Assembly (NCBI GenBank): GCA_902787145.1
Contig: CADAEZ010000001.1
Coordinates: 62,001-126,000, forward strand
Source: an uncultured Ruminococcus sp.
GTDB lineage: Bacteria > Bacillota > Clostridia > Oscillospirales > Acutalibacteraceae
Direction: 5' to 3'
Length of the DNA: 64,000 bases
Shown here: positions 25,387 to 34,425 of the stretch, one piece after another
Layout: each line of letters opens with the position of its first letter
How positions within the stretch are numbered: the first letter of the stretch is position 1
Notes under the pieces: model-generated
What the model saw: only the letters and a program-made list of their open reading frames with translations
Databases searched by the model: none
Told to the model about the DNA's origin: nothing
Made by a program: the position numbers and the translations under genes

Positions 25387-26024
25387 CAGACATTACTATT
25401 AACAGAGAAGAAGTCTTGCGTTACCTTGGCGGCGCCGATACCAAGCCCGATTCCTCGATGTACGCTTTGCTTGACGAGTGTGAAAAGGAGTTGTCGGACG
25501 CCGCGGCCGCAAAGTATTTGTATAAAAAAGTAAAGCTTGCGGACAGCGGACTGCTGCTCGGCGAGGATATAAAAAAACATCTTGCGGGCTGCGAGTTCGG
25601 TTATGCGGTTTGCGCTACTCTGGGAGCTTCGGTCGACAGGCTGATTCGCTCCGCGCAGATAAGCGATATGGCAAAGGCGGTTGTGCTGGACGCTATGGCG
25701 AGCGCGGCTGTCGAGAGCGTATGCGCTCAGGTTGACGAGATTATCGCGGACGAGAACAAGGGTAAATACCTTACGTGGAGGTTTGCGCCGGGCTATGGTG
25801 ATTATCCGATTGAGCTGCAACAGAAGCTTTTGACCATGCTGGATGCTCCGAGGAAAATCGGACTTTGCGCAAGCAGCGAATATTTGCTTACTCCGTCAAA
25901 ATCCGTAACCTCGGTACTCGGGGTAAGCGAGTCGCCGGTTGAGGCCGGGCGCAGGGGATGCGCTGTGTGCAATATGGCGAAAACATGTAAATTCAGAAAG
26001 GCTGGAACACGCTGTGAATTTTAG
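25383..26024 (+). CDS. Stand-alone MetH activation (AdoMet-binding) domain protein
   Basis: The 213 residues correspond to the reactivation domain that in E. coli is the C-terminal part of MetH. The signature RFAPGYGDYPIELQQ and the later YLLTPSKSVTSVLGVS match the AdoMet-binding region. Its role would be reductive methylation of oxidised cob(II)alamin on MetH. A Cys-rich tail (GCAVCNMAKTCKFRKAGTRC) is extra and may bind metal or interact with the partner. The start is ATG 25383, overlapping the metF stop by four bases. It overlaps metH by 11 bases, which implies coupled translation. Confidence 0.9.
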   Translation: MTDITINREEVLRYLGGADTKPDSSMYALLDECEKELSDAAAAKYLYKKVKLADSGLLLGEDIKKHLAGCEFGYAVCATLGASVDRLIRSAQISDMAKAVVLDAMASAAVESVCAQVDEIIADENKGKYLTWRFAPGYGDYPIELQQKLLTMLDAPRKIGLCASSEYLLTPSKSVTSVLGVSESPVEAGRRGCAVCNMAKTCKFRKAGTRCEF

Positions 26025-28377
26025 AGAATGTTTAAAGAACGACTTTATAATCCTTGACGGAGCGACGGGTACAATGCTCCAGAAAAGCGGGCTTAAGCTT
26101 GGCGAAATCCCGGAGACACTCAACATTACTCGCCCCGAAGTCGTAAAGAAAATACATAAAGACTATATCGCCGCGGGAACGCAGATTATAACTACAAATA
26201 CCTTCGGCGCTAACAGATACAAGATGAAGGACAGCGGATTCAGCGTTGAGGAGCTGATAGGCGCCGCAGTCAGAAATGCTCGGGATGCGGCGGACGGAAA
26301 GGCGCTCGTCGCGCTCGAAATCGGCCCTATCGGTCAGCTTTTGGAGCCTGCGGGTTCGCTGAGCTTTGACGAGGCATACGATTATTTCCGGGAGGAAATT
26401 CTCGCGGGGACGGATGTTGACGTTATCTTCTTCGAGACCTTTACAGATCTTTCGGAGGTTAAGGCAGGCGTGCTCGCCGCTAAGGAAAACAGCGACAAGC
26501 CCGTGGTTGTTTCGATGACCTTCGAGGGCAACGGACGTACCTTTGCCGGTGTCAGCGTAGCTTCGGCGGCGCTTACGCTTGAGGGGCTCGGAGTTGACGC
26601 TGTGGGCGTAAACTGCTCGCTCGGTCCCGACGAGCTGACGCCGATTGTCGAGGAGTTTACCAAATGGACCAATCTGCCGGTTTTTGTTAAGCCGAACGCC
26701 GGTCTGCCGGATCCAAACAGCAATACCTACAATGTGTTGCCGGAGGATTTTGCGCGTAGTATGAGCCGCATTATCGACTTTGGCTCGGTAAAGCTGGTCG
26801 GCGGATGCTGCGGCACAACTCCGGAATATATCGAAAAGCTGACAGAGGTCGTAAAAACTAAAAAGTATAAAAAAGCGGAACATAACAAAGATACAGCCGT
26901 TTGTTCGGCGACGACTGTCGTGGAGCTAAGTGAGCCGAGGATTATCGGCGAGAGAATCAATCCAACAGGCAAAAAGCTGTTTAAGGAAGCGCTTAAAAAT
27001 AACGATATAGACTACATCCTCAGTCAGGCGATAAGCCAGGTTAACGCCGGGGCGGATATACTGGATGTCAACGTCGGTCTGCCTGAGATAGACGAAAAAC
27101 AGATGATGGTTCGCGTAATAAAGGCTTTGCAGTCTGTGGTTGATGTACCGTTACAAATTGACAGCACAAAGCCGGAGGTTATCGAAGCTGCGCTCAGGAT
27201 TTATAACGGCAAGCCGATCGTAAACTCCGTAAACGGCGAGGAAAAATCGCTTGCGTCAGTACTTCCTCTCGTAAAAAAATACGGCGCGTCGGTAATCGGA
27301 CTTACGCTCGACGAAAACGGAATCCCCAAAACCGCCGAGGGAAGATTCAAAATAGCCGAAAGAATCGTAAACAGGGCTAAGGCGATTGGTATCAATCCGA
27401 AGGACGTATATATTGACTGTCTTACGCTGACTGTATCCGCGGAGCAGGAGGGATGCGAGCAGACGCTCACCGCGCTAAAAAGAGTGAGGGATGAGTTGGG
27501 ATGCAAGACTTGTCTGGGTGTTTCGAACATAAGCTTCGGTCTGCCGAACCGCGAGCTTGTTAACCATATCTTCCTTACTATGGCGCTGCAAAACGGACTT
27601 ACGCTGCCGATTATCAATCCCAACGACGAGGCTATGACAGGCGCTGTGATGGCGTATAAGGTGCTCGCGAATATCGACAAAAACTCGGTAAAATATATTG
27701 AAAAATACAATAACGCCAAGCCGGAGAAACCAAAGGTTATCAGCTCGCGCGTAACGCTTGACGACGCGGTTATAAGCGGACTTAAAAACGAGGCGTCCGG
27801 GCTTACAAATAATTTGCTCAAGGATACAGACGCTATGAAAATCGTCAATGAGATTCTTATTCCGGCTCTTGACAAGGTCGGAGCGGATTTTGAGAAGGGC
27901 AGAATTTTTCTTCCGCAGCTTATTCAAAGCGCTAACACAGCGCAGGTGTGCTTTGACGAGATAAAAAAACACCTTACGAAAACCGACGGCGCGCCTGTAT
28001 CCAAGGGAAAAATTATACTCGCTACGGTTAAAGGAGATATCCACGATATCGGCAAAAATATAGTCAAGGTTCTGCTGGACAACTATGGATATACCGTGGT
28101 TGACCTTGGACGTGACGTTGAGCCTCAGTTGGTTGTTGATACGGCGATAGAGCAGAATATAAGGCTTATCGGACTATCCGCGCTGATGACAACAACTCTC
28201 GGCAGTATGGAGGACACGATTGCCCTCGTCAGGAATACCGAAGGTCTGGAAAGCTGTAAGATAATGGTTGGCGGAGCGGTACTCACACCCGAATACGCCG
28301 AGAAAATCGGAGCGGATTATTATTGCCGCGACGCAAAGGAGAGCGTAGATACGGCTAAGACAGTTTTCGGAAGCTGA
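26014..28377 (+). CDS. metH: Cobalamin-dependent methionine synthase lacking the activation domain
   Basis: The 787 residues start at GTG 26014 with MNFRECLKNDFIILDGATGT. The homocysteine domain (about 1-290) has zinc-ligand cysteines in GVNCS and GGCCGTTPEYI. The folate domain (about 305-560) has IGERINPTGKKLF and DVNVGLPE. The cap and B12 domains (about 590-787) have KGDIHDIGKN, whose His near 676 is the lower cobalt ligand, and GLSALMTTT. The fourth domain of the E. coli enzyme is absent but encoded just upstream. The arrangement is common in Firmicutes. A terminator follows. Confidence 0.95.
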   Translation: MNFRECLKNDFIILDGATGTMLQKSGLKLGEIPETLNITRPEVVKKIHKDYIAAGTQIITTNTFGANRYKMKDSGFSVEELIGAAVRNARDAADGKALVALEIGPIGQLLEPAGSLSFDEAYDYFREEILAGTDVDVIFFETFTDLSEVKAGVLAAKENSDKPVVVSMTFEGNGRTFAGVSVASAALTLEGLGVDAVGVNCSLGPDELTPIVEEFTKWTNLPVFVKPNAGLPDPNSNTYNVLPEDFARSMSRIIDFGSVKLVGGCCGTTPEYIEKLTEVVKTKKYKKAEHNKDTAVCSATTVVELSEPRIIGERINPTGKKLFKEALKNNDIDYILSQAISQVNAGADILDVNVGLPEIDEKQMMVRVIKALQSVVDVPLQIDSTKPEVIEAALRIYNGKPIVNSVNGEEKSLASVLPLVKKYGASVIGLTLDENGIPKTAEGRFKIAERIVNRAKAIGINPKDVYIDCLTLTVSAEQEGCEQTLTALKRVRDELGCKTCLGVSNISFGLPNRELVNHIFLTMALQNGLTLPIINPNDEAMTGAVMAYKVLANIDKNSVKYIEKYNNAKPEKPKVISSRVTLDDAVISGLKNEASGLTNNLLKDTDAMKIVNEILIPALDKVGADFEKGRIFLPQLIQSANTAQVCFDEIKKHLTKTDGAPVSKGKIILATVKGDIHDIGKNIVKVLLDNYGYTVVDLGRDVEPQLVVDTAIEQNIRLIGLSALMTTTLGSMEDTIALVRNTEGLESCKIMVGGAVLTPEYAEKIGADYYCRDAKESVDTAKTVFGS

Positions 28378-28391
28378 GAGAATAACAACGA

Positions 28392-28428
28392 GTTCATCAA
28401 CGACAAACCCGCCGTTGATGAACTTTTA
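28392..28428 (+). terminator. Terminator of the methionine block
   Basis: GTTCATCAAC (28392-28401) pairs with GTTGATGAAC (28414-28423), followed by TTTTAAT. Confidence 0.85.
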
Positions 28429-28498
28429 ATATCTATAAACTTTTCCAAAGGCGGCATTGGCTGTCGCGGCTCGCGACAAACAAGTTTTCTGATTAAGA

Positions 28499-28540
28499 TT
28501 ATATTGTCCGCTCAGTTTCTGCTTTGCAGAACGAGCGATG
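28499..28540. repeat. Interspersed repeat containing TCCGCTCAGTTTCTGC
   Basis: Second copy of the repeat seen at 7459-7502. Nearby CTGTCGCGGCTCGCGACA (28461-28478) is a short palindrome. The 28429-28813 gap otherwise holds one hairpin and A+T-rich sequence without a gene. Confidence 0.6.
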
Positions 28541-28544
28541 ACTG

Positions 28545-28581
28545 AAAAAATGAGCACAGCAAAAGCTGTGCTCATTTTTTT
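28545..28581. terminator. Bidirectional terminator
   Basis: AAAAAATGAGCACAGC (28545-28560), loop AAAA, then GCTGTGCTCATTTTTT. The A-run and T-run make it work on both strands. It is the likely end of the asparaginase transcript, 230 bases beyond its stop. Confidence 0.85.
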
Positions 28582-28813
28582 GGATGAAATTGTGTGAATG
28601 CACTTATCGCGGTGATGATTTTTACATCTCTCGTGTGCAATTATATTATATTAGATATCCAAGCCGAAATCAACAATTCTAGCATAATGTAATTGCGTAT
28701 GGAGAAACTGTAAGGGTTAATTCTTTATTGAATTAATGAGAAACAAAAGAGTAACATTTTGTTACGAACAAGCGTTCTAAAATTAAAATAGTATTACAAG
28801 ACGTTACAAACCA

Positions 28814-29719
28814 CTATATATTGTAGTTAAGACCGTTGTCAGACACTACCCATAGTTTCATATAAGCGTAGATTGGCGAGGTCTCAGGGAGGACACGGAT
28901 GCCTAATTCATCGAAAAGTCGAATGCTTTCATAGGGTTCCTCACTGCCCGCGCCGGTGAGGTAGATGGGCGCCTTGCATGCCTTGCAGAACTCCACAAAA
29001 TCATGGTTGTAGGTTGGCAGAGTGCCGGAATGATAGGATTCTATTAGCACGGCTTTGGCGCCGAAGGCCTCGGGATATCTCATTCCCGCGTGAGCCTTTA
29101 TCCACAGTACAGACGAAAGGCGGTTGAGCTTGAATATACCATAGCTGTCTTTTTCAAAATCGCGGATAAGGCGGATGAATGTGTCGTCCTCGAAGCGTCC
29201 GAACGGGCCTATCGTCGAGCGAATGCTGTCGTCATAGGGAAGATGTGGCAGAAGGTGGCTCGCGAGAAAGATTTCGGAAGATGACCCTGTGTTTTTGTAG
29301 CTTACGAACACTCCGCCGATTTTCTTTTTGATAAACTCAACGGCGTATTTCATATTATCATGTCCGTTAGCTCTTGGATCGCTCAGGATAAAGTTGCTGG
29401 ACACCAGAACTATCGGAATATTGATGTCTCCGTATGCGAGCGCCAGAGCCGCCGCCGAATACTGAAGCGTGTCAGTGCCGTGGGTGACGATAATTCCGTC
29501 ATAGAGCTCCTCCAGCAGCCTGTCGTTGACACAGCTTACGAGCTTGGAGATATAATCACCGTCGAGGTGCTCGGATAAAGTGGAATACGGCTCAAACGCC
29601 GTGATATCGGCGTCGATATCCCTTAGCAGTTCGTTGTTCTGAGCCTGGGAGGTAGTGATATAACCGTCCTTAAAAGTGCTTCCTATTGTTCCGCCTGTAA
29701 AGATAACCGCAAGTTTCAT
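28814..29719 (-). CDS. L-asparaginase, type I-like
   Basis: The 301-residue cytoplasmic enzyme hydrolyses asparagine to aspartate and ammonia. The first catalytic motif FTGGTIGS holds Thr11, and THGTDTLQYSAAAL holds Thr82 and Asp83. No signal peptide is present. It starts ten bases after the Fn3/Big2 gene, and its AAGGG ribosome binding site overlaps that gene's stop codon, so translation is probably coupled. A glutaminase or Glu-tRNA(Gln) amidotransferase subunit D is less likely, because the protein lacks the N-terminal extension of GatD. Confidence 0.9.
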   Translation of the reverse strand: MKLAVIFTGGTIGSTFKDGYITTSQAQNNELLRDIDADITAFEPYSTLSEHLDGDYISKLVSCVNDRLLEELYDGIIVTHGTDTLQYSAAALALAYGDINIPIVLVSSNFILSDPRANGHDNMKYAVEFIKKKIGGVFVSYKNTGSSSEIFLASHLLPHLPYDDSIRSTIGPFGRFEDDTFIRLIRDFEKDSYGIFKLNRLSSVLWIKAHAGMRYPEAFGAKAVLIESYHSGTLPTYNHDFVEFCKACKAPIYLTGAGSEEPYESIRLFDELGIRVLPETSPIYAYMKLWVVSDNGLNYNI

Positions 29720-29729
29720 ATTAGTACCC

Positions 29730-30590
29730 TTATTTTACTGTTACTATAATATTTACTGTTTTTTTCTTGTTGTTTTTATATACGCCGGGCTGTACTGTCG
29801 CGAGGACTGTCGCTGTGCCCTTTTTGACGCCTTTGAAGATACCGAAGGAGTCGACCTTGACGATTTTTGTATTAAGAGACTTCCAGCTTACCAGGCCTGT
29901 GGCAAAGTATTTGTCGAGTTTCTCGTAGATGTCTCTGTAGTCAGAGCCTTTCTTGATTGTCAGCGTCATAGGCGCGTCTGTCTTTCTGTCGTAATAGCCG
30001 TAAATGTCGTGAGCCTGAGAGCTTTTCGCGGACTTGCTCTTGCCGTTTACCGCAACAACATAGTATTTGTAGGATTCAATGCTCTTAAGCCCTGTGTCGA
30101 GGTATTGTCTCTTTGCCGAGGCTGCGACAGTCGCTATTTTGGAGAAGCTGTTTTTTGACTTTACCGAGCGATATAGCTTGTAGGACTTAGCGCCTTTGAC
30201 CTTTGACCATTTTAGGAGAATGCCCTTCATATCAAAGGTCTCGGCTGCCGTCAGATTCTTGGCGGGTTTAAGGTATTTTATATTGACCGCTTTGGAGTAT
30301 TTTCCGGAGCCTTTTACCTTAAAGGTGTATGTTTTGCCGGCAGCCGGCTTTTTGAAGCTGAACTTTGTCTTTGAGCCGGAGTATACTTTTTTATAGCCGG
30401 AGCCTTTTTTGTACATCAGTGTGTATGTTTTTGTGCCCTTTATCTTGCTCCATTTGAGGGATATGGATTTTGACTTGTTCGAGGCCTTGAGCGTCGGAGT
30501 CTTTGTCTTAGCCGCGGAGAAAATGGTAGCTGAGCTCATAACAATCGCCGCGGATAAAAGCGCGGAAGCGATTATTCTTATTGTTTTCAT
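29730..30590 (-). CDS. Exported Fn3/Big2 surface protein
   Basis: The start is ATG 30590, with AAGGTGA five bases upstream. A signal peptide (1-27) is followed by two fibronectin-III-like domains, each with KW(S)K(I/V)KG(T/A)K(T/S)Y (about 42-118 and 119-200), and a C-terminal Big2-like domain (about 205-286) ending VNIIVTVK. The high lysine content resembles the protein at 30779. There is no enzyme motif or sorting signal, so how it stays on the cell is unclear. It appears to form one transcription unit with the asparaginase gene. Confidence 0.8.
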   Translation of the reverse strand: MKTIRIIASALLSAAIVMSSATIFSAAKTKTPTLKASNKSKSISLKWSKIKGTKTYTLMYKKGSGYKKVYSGSKTKFSFKKPAAGKTYTFKVKGSGKYSKAVNIKYLKPAKNLTAAETFDMKGILLKWSKVKGAKSYKLYRSVKSKNSFSKIATVAASAKRQYLDTGLKSIESYKYYVVAVNGKSKSAKSSQAHDIYGYYDRKTDAPMTLTIKKGSDYRDIYEKLDKYFATGLVSWKSLNTKIVKVDSFGIFKGVKKGTATVLATVQPGVYKNNKKKTVNIIVTVK

Positions 30591-30736
30591 AAAATTCACC
30601 TTATTTCCGATTGTGTTAAGGCAAAACGCATATGCGGATTGCGCAGTGTTGCTTTAATATTATATTATCACATTAAAATCAAGAAATCTACTGTTTTTTA
30701 AAGGAAAATAAAATAATAAAGAAAATAGAAAAAGAA

Positions 30737-30762
30737 AAGGGATTGCCGTTCGGCAATCCCTT
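30737..30762 (-). terminator. Terminator of the Fn3-repeat protein gene
   Basis: AAGGGATTGCCG (30737-30748) and its complement (30751-30762) form a tight hairpin, followed on the minus strand by TTCTTTTTC. Confidence 0.85.
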
Positions 30763-30778
30763 GGTAGTTAATTACTGA

Positions 30779-31954
30779 TTAAGCAACTGTTACGTCAACA
30801 TAAGCAACGCCTGAAGCGAGCTTGTTGCCGAAGTCGTAGCCTTCGCCTGCGAGTGCAGCGTTGAGGAGATCAGCAACAGTCTTGTTGAACTTAATCTCGA
30901 TCTTAGCTGTACCTGCCTTAACAGCTTTGAATGTGAGGTCGTCGTTAAGTGTTACAACGTCCTTACCCTCTACTACTGTAACTTCGTATGAAGAACCTGC
31001 GGCAGCAGCCTTAACTGCGTCAGCAGCTACCTTACCCTCTGTGTAGGACTCGCCAACCTTGAGGTTTACGATAGCGTGTACGTTACCGTCTACTGTCTTG
31101 TAGCTACCCTCAGGAACGAAACCGAACTTAACAGGTGTAGCGATAGACTTAACAGAACCCTTAGTAGCAACTACGCTGTAGTTGTAAACTGTGATGTTCT
31201 TAGCGTCCGGAGTTACAACGAAAGATGTTGTCTTAACATCTGTAGTCTTGCCTGTGTTATCAGTTACCTTGTAACCTGTAGCGCCCTTAACAGCAGCCCA
31301 TGAAAGTGTAACTGTCTTCTGGTTCTTGGCTGTAGTAGCCTTTACAGCGCTTACGGCAGCAAGGTATGTAACCTTTGCTGTAGCCTTGGAAGCAACAGAC
31401 TTGGACTTACCGTTAACAGCCTTTACAGCGTATGCTGTAGGTGTGCCTGACTCAGCCTTTGTATCAGTGTAGTTGACCTTACCGGTAACGGTTGCTACCT
31501 TAGCGAACTTACCTGTAGTCTTCTTGAATACCTGATACTTCTTAGCGCCCTTAACCTTTTTCCATGTGAGCTTGATGCCGTTTGATACAGCCTTTGCGGA
31601 AGAGATAACAGGCTTTGTGAGTCTTGTTACCTTAACCTTCTTTGAAGCCTTGCTTTTTGCAGAACCCTTGATTGCTTTTACGCAATACTTATAAGTCTTT
31701 CCGGCCTTAGCCTTCTTATCGGTATACTTAGCCTTCTTAACAGTCTTGATAGCCTTCTTGCCCCTGTATACCTTATACTTCTTGGCACCCTTAACCTTTT
31801 TCCATGAAATCTTGATGCCCTTTGTAACGTTAACAGCCTTAACCTTTGTAGGTTTCTTAACTGTCGCAGCAGAAGCAGATACGCCGCCGATAGCAAGTGT
31901 AGAAGCTACCATTACGGTTGCGAGAGCTCCGCTGATAATCTTTGATGTTCTCAT
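30779..31954 (-). CDS. Exported Fn3-repeat protein, probably abundant
   Basis: The 391 residues have a signal peptide (1-29, ending SASA), then three fibronectin-III-like repeats with KVKGAKKYKV-type motifs near residues 57, 135 and 222. The C-terminal Big2-like domain (about 285-391) carries VTLNDDLTFKAVKAGTAKI. The gene has AGGAGG before the ATG, a good promoter, and a strikingly uniform codon choice (AAG, GCT, GTA, AAC) unlike its neighbours, which together suggest high expression. It could be a surface-layer or matrix component. No LPxTG motif or transmembrane tail is present. Confidence 0.85.
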   Translation of the reverse strand: MRTSKIISGALATVMVASTLAIGGVSASAATVKKPTKVKAVNVTKGIKISWKKVKGAKKYKVYRGKKAIKTVKKAKYTDKKAKAGKTYKYCVKAIKGSAKSKASKKVKVTRLTKPVISSAKAVSNGIKLTWKKVKGAKKYQVFKKTTGKFAKVATVTGKVNYTDTKAESGTPTAYAVKAVNGKSKSVASKATAKVTYLAAVSAVKATTAKNQKTVTLSWAAVKGATGYKVTDNTGKTTDVKTTSFVVTPDAKNITVYNYSVVATKGSVKSIATPVKFGFVPEGSYKTVDGNVHAIVNLKVGESYTEGKVAADAVKAAAAGSSYEVTVVEGKDVVTLNDDLTFKAVKAGTAKIEIKFNKTVADLLNAALAGEGYDFGNKLASGVAYVDVTVA

Positions 31955-31996
31955 TGGATATTCCTCCTTTTAAATTTTCAGATAACAACCTTATCA

Positions 31997-32025
31997 AGTA
32001 TATCATAACAACGATGCAAATGCAA
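31997..32025 (-). promoter_or_regulatory. Promoter of the Fn3-repeat protein gene
   Basis: On the minus strand TTGCAT (32020-32025) and TATACT (31997-32002) are 17 bases apart, about 43 bases before the ATG. Confidence 0.75.
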
Positions 32026-32071
32026 TCGTTATTTTGCACAATTAAGCGAATAATCGAACTTTTGGCAATGG

Positions 32072-32917
32072 TTATGTTGCCTTGGTTCTGATTTTATTGT
32101 GTAAAATTATTAACGCGGCGTAAAAAATGAACAAAACGCCGGATACAATCATCACGTCTACAAGCAGGGAGTTTAAGCAGGTTGTGTACATATCGTTAAG
32201 AGACCGCGAGATAATTGTCAGCTTATTAAGAGCTCCGCTTATATATACAGACAAAGGAATAATCAGAGTCAAAAGCGCGGACGCGCCCACCGAATAAGCT
32301 ATATATCTAATTGACTTGTGCTTCCATTGGTTTGTAAAAATAAATACAAGACAAGCCGCAACAGCTATGATACAGCATACAACAAGCGCGACGGTGAGTC
32401 GCAGCGAGTATTTGGCTATAATATTCTGGATAGCGTCGAAATACTTTAGCTCAATGTTTTTGGTGTAAATCTTGGTGGCTTCGTTGATAAAATAGTTGAC
32501 ATTGCTCTGTGAATAATCCTTGCTCGACATATGCTTGGACTGTATATAGGTGTCGAGCGCGGCGCGCAGGCTTTCGTTAAAATGTCTTGGATTAACCTTG
32601 AGCTTTTCGCCTGAGTAGAACTTGTTTATATAATCCTGAACGTCCTCGCGAACGAACACCTCGTCTATAAAGCCCTCAAAAAAGCTTTTGTCAAGTCCGC
32701 TGGCGTCGCCGAGGTTTATAAGGTCGTCGGTGATTTCGTCGCAAAGGTCGGTGTAGTAGTTTGAGTTGTTTAGCGTATCGCTCAAAAAGCCCTTGTTGAG
32801 CACTGTAAAACGCAGTATCGCGCAGATTGAGCCCAATGTAATACAAAGTCCGAGTACAAACGCAAGGATGCCGTAAAGGATCTTTTTAACTTTTTCATTA
32901 GATAAGAATTTCTTCAT
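32072..32917 (-). CDS. Membrane protein with a large external loop, third gene of the sortase operon
   Basis: The 281 residues have one N-terminal helix (about 14-36), a polar region of about 130 residues (40-165), and three more helices (about 172-195, 207-228 and 253-274). No catalytic motif is visible, and I do not recognise the family. It lies 11 bases after the sortase gene on the same strand, so it may assist sorting, anchor the substrate or serve as a chaperone. That is inference from position only. Confidence 0.75.
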   Translation of the reverse strand: MKKFLSNEKVKKILYGILAFVLGLCITLGSICAILRFTVLNKGFLSDTLNNSNYYTDLCDEITDDLINLGDASGLDKSFFEGFIDEVFVREDVQDYINKFYSGEKLKVNPRHFNESLRAALDTYIQSKHMSSKDYSQSNVNYFINEATKIYTKNIELKYFDAIQNIIAKYSLRLTVALVVCCIIAVAACLVFIFTNQWKHKSIRYIAYSVGASALLTLIIPLSVYISGALNKLTIISRSLNDMYTTCLNSLLVDVMIVSGVLFIFYAALIILHNKIRTKAT

Positions 32918-32928
32918 AAAGCGCCTCC

Positions 32929-33600
32929 TTACTCATATAGGCCCGTGATTGTCGGACCGGAGGTTTTTTCGGCGTAAACAAAGAATCTTTTGTTTGTCAG
33001 ACCGATGCTGTCAAAAGGATAGCAGGTGTAGAGGATGAGGTTTTCTTTTTTAGAGTTGAGGTCATAGGCAGATTTATCCTCATCTGTAGTAAGCTTGGTG
33101 CCGGTAACGGTGTATTTGTAGTTGCCGTAGCTGGTGCTGATTTTTACAACATCACCTTTGCTTACATTTTTAAGGCCGTTAAAGAAAGTATTGTTGTGAC
33201 CCGCAACAAGAATAGTGCGGCCGTAGCCGGGGATGAAGCTTCCGGCGTAAATGCCTACTCCGTTCCTGAGAGGAACCTTGCCGTCGCCGAAAAACAGCTT
33301 TGCGTCAACGTTGGTTCCGCTTACGCTTAGTTCGCCGAACTGCTTGCCGATACCGGGAAATTCAACGTCCTCGGCGCTGACAGTTTCGGAGTCCTTGTCG
33401 GTAGGAACAAAAATATTGTCGTATGCCTTTGAATAATCGACCTGCTTGTCAGACATAAACATACCGGCGACAGACACCGCGTTTCCGATAAAAGGAGCAG
33501 ATACCGCGAGCAAACTCAAAAGCATTAGGACGCATAACAGTAACGGATAAAGAGTAAATTTTTTAATTGTTTTCAGAGATTTACTTTTTAACTTTTTCAT
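32929..33600 (-). CDS. Sortase, class D-like
   Basis: The 223-residue transpeptidase has an N-terminal membrane anchor (about 17-48) and a sortase barrel with catalytic His135 (VAGHNNTFF), Cys193 (LILYTCYPFD) and Arg205 (NKRFFVY). Sortases cut a sorting signal between Thr and Gly and join the substrate to peptidoglycan or another protein. The two neighbouring genes on the same strand are a short exported protein with a membrane tail, just upstream, and a membrane protein, just downstream. This suggests a dedicated sorting system rather than a housekeeping sortase. Confidence 0.9.
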   Translation of the reverse strand: MKKLKSKSLKTIKKFTLYPLLLCVLMLLSLLAVSAPFIGNAVSVAGMFMSDKQVDYSKAYDNIFVPTDKDSETVSAEDVEFPGIGKQFGELSVSGTNVDAKLFFGDGKVPLRNGVGIYAGSFIPGYGRTILVAGHNNTFFNGLKNVSKGDVVKISTSYGNYKYTVTGTKLTTDEDKSAYDLNSKKENLILYTCYPFDSIGLTNKRFFVYAEKTSGPTITGLYE

Positions 33601-33607
33601 ACGACAA

Positions 33608-34156
33608 TCAAAGCCTTTTTCCTTTTATTAAGCCCACGGAGCTAAGAACGAATACTCCGATTAAAACAGAAATCAAAACGAGTGGAATAATATATGCTTC
33701 GGCTCCGGTTGCTTTAATTATGTTGCCGGATTCGTCCATAACGGTGTCGCCGCTTTTTGAGATAATTTTAGCTTCGTTTGTGTCCGAGCCTACCGCTGCC
33801 GACATTTTAAGAACTCCCGCGGCGGCGCTGGCGTAGTTGAGCAACTTTTGCTTCTGAGCGGCGGAAAGCTCGTTTATGCTCGCTTTGCCGGTTCCTTCAA
33901 GAAAAGCTCGGCCCTCGCCGATAATACCGTTGATACGGGACGCCTGGTCGCTTGTCATATCGATTGTGTTAAAATATGTTTCCGCCTGGTTTATATAGGA
34001 CGCGGGAACATAGACGCTGTTTCCTTTCATATTAGCAGGAGCGCGCATATTTGAAAGCACGCTTTGTTCCGATGAGTTGAGTCCGGCGGCAAAAACCGAA
34101 ATTGAGGAAACAGAAATAATAATCAGCGCCGAAATTATCGTCAATAGTTTTTTCAT
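33608..34156 (-). CDS. Small exported protein with sortase-type C-terminal tail
   Basis: The 182 residues have a signal peptide (1-23), a helical middle (24-about 130), then KATG (about 145-148), a hydrophobic helix (about 152-175) and a basic end KGKRL. That is the layout of a cell wall sorting signal, although the motif reads IKATG rather than LPxTG. The sortase gene starts seven bases after its stop, so it is the likely substrate. The middle region, with SYINQAETYFNTIDMTSDQA, does not match a family I know. Confidence 0.78.
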   Translation of the reverse strand: MKKLLTIISALIIISVSSISVFAAGLNSSEQSVLSNMRAPANMKGNSVYVPASYINQAETYFNTIDMTSDQASRINGIIGEGRAFLEGTGKASINELSAAQKQKLLNYASAAAGVLKMSAAVGSDTNEAKIISKSGDTVMDESGNIIKATGAEAYIIPLVLISVLIGVFVLSSVGLIKGKRL

Positions 34157-34215
34157 AATTAATCACCTTTTTCTGTTCTGAAATAAAGATATATATGCAA
34201 AATTTAAATAATTAC

Positions 34216-34245
34216 ACTATACTGCAAATTAAAATTTTAACACAA
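34216..34245 (-). promoter_or_regulatory. Probable promoter of the sortase operon
   Basis: On the minus strand TTGTGT (34240-34245) and TATAGT (34216-34221) are 18 bases apart, 60 bases before the first ATG. Confidence 0.5.
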
Positions 34246-34356
34246 CCGGGTGTAAAAGTAAAGAGGCAATAAATTGAAAAGTAGCTTAATTTAGCTATAT
34301 ATAATGGGATATTTTAGGGCAAAAAGGAGAAAAAAATAGGTAAGGGTATTATTATA

Positions 34357-34385
34357 TTGCAATTGAATAGTATTTAGTGTAAAAT
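34357..34385 (+). promoter_or_regulatory. Promoter of the polysaccharide cluster
   Basis: TTGCAA (34357-34362) and TAAAAT (34380-34385) are separated by 17 bases; the first start codon is 40 bases downstream. No JUMPstart-like element or riboswitch was recognised. Confidence 0.75.
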
Positions 34386-34425
34386 ACAGAATGAATTTTT
34401 ATGTGCAAAAAAAAGAGGTGCCATA

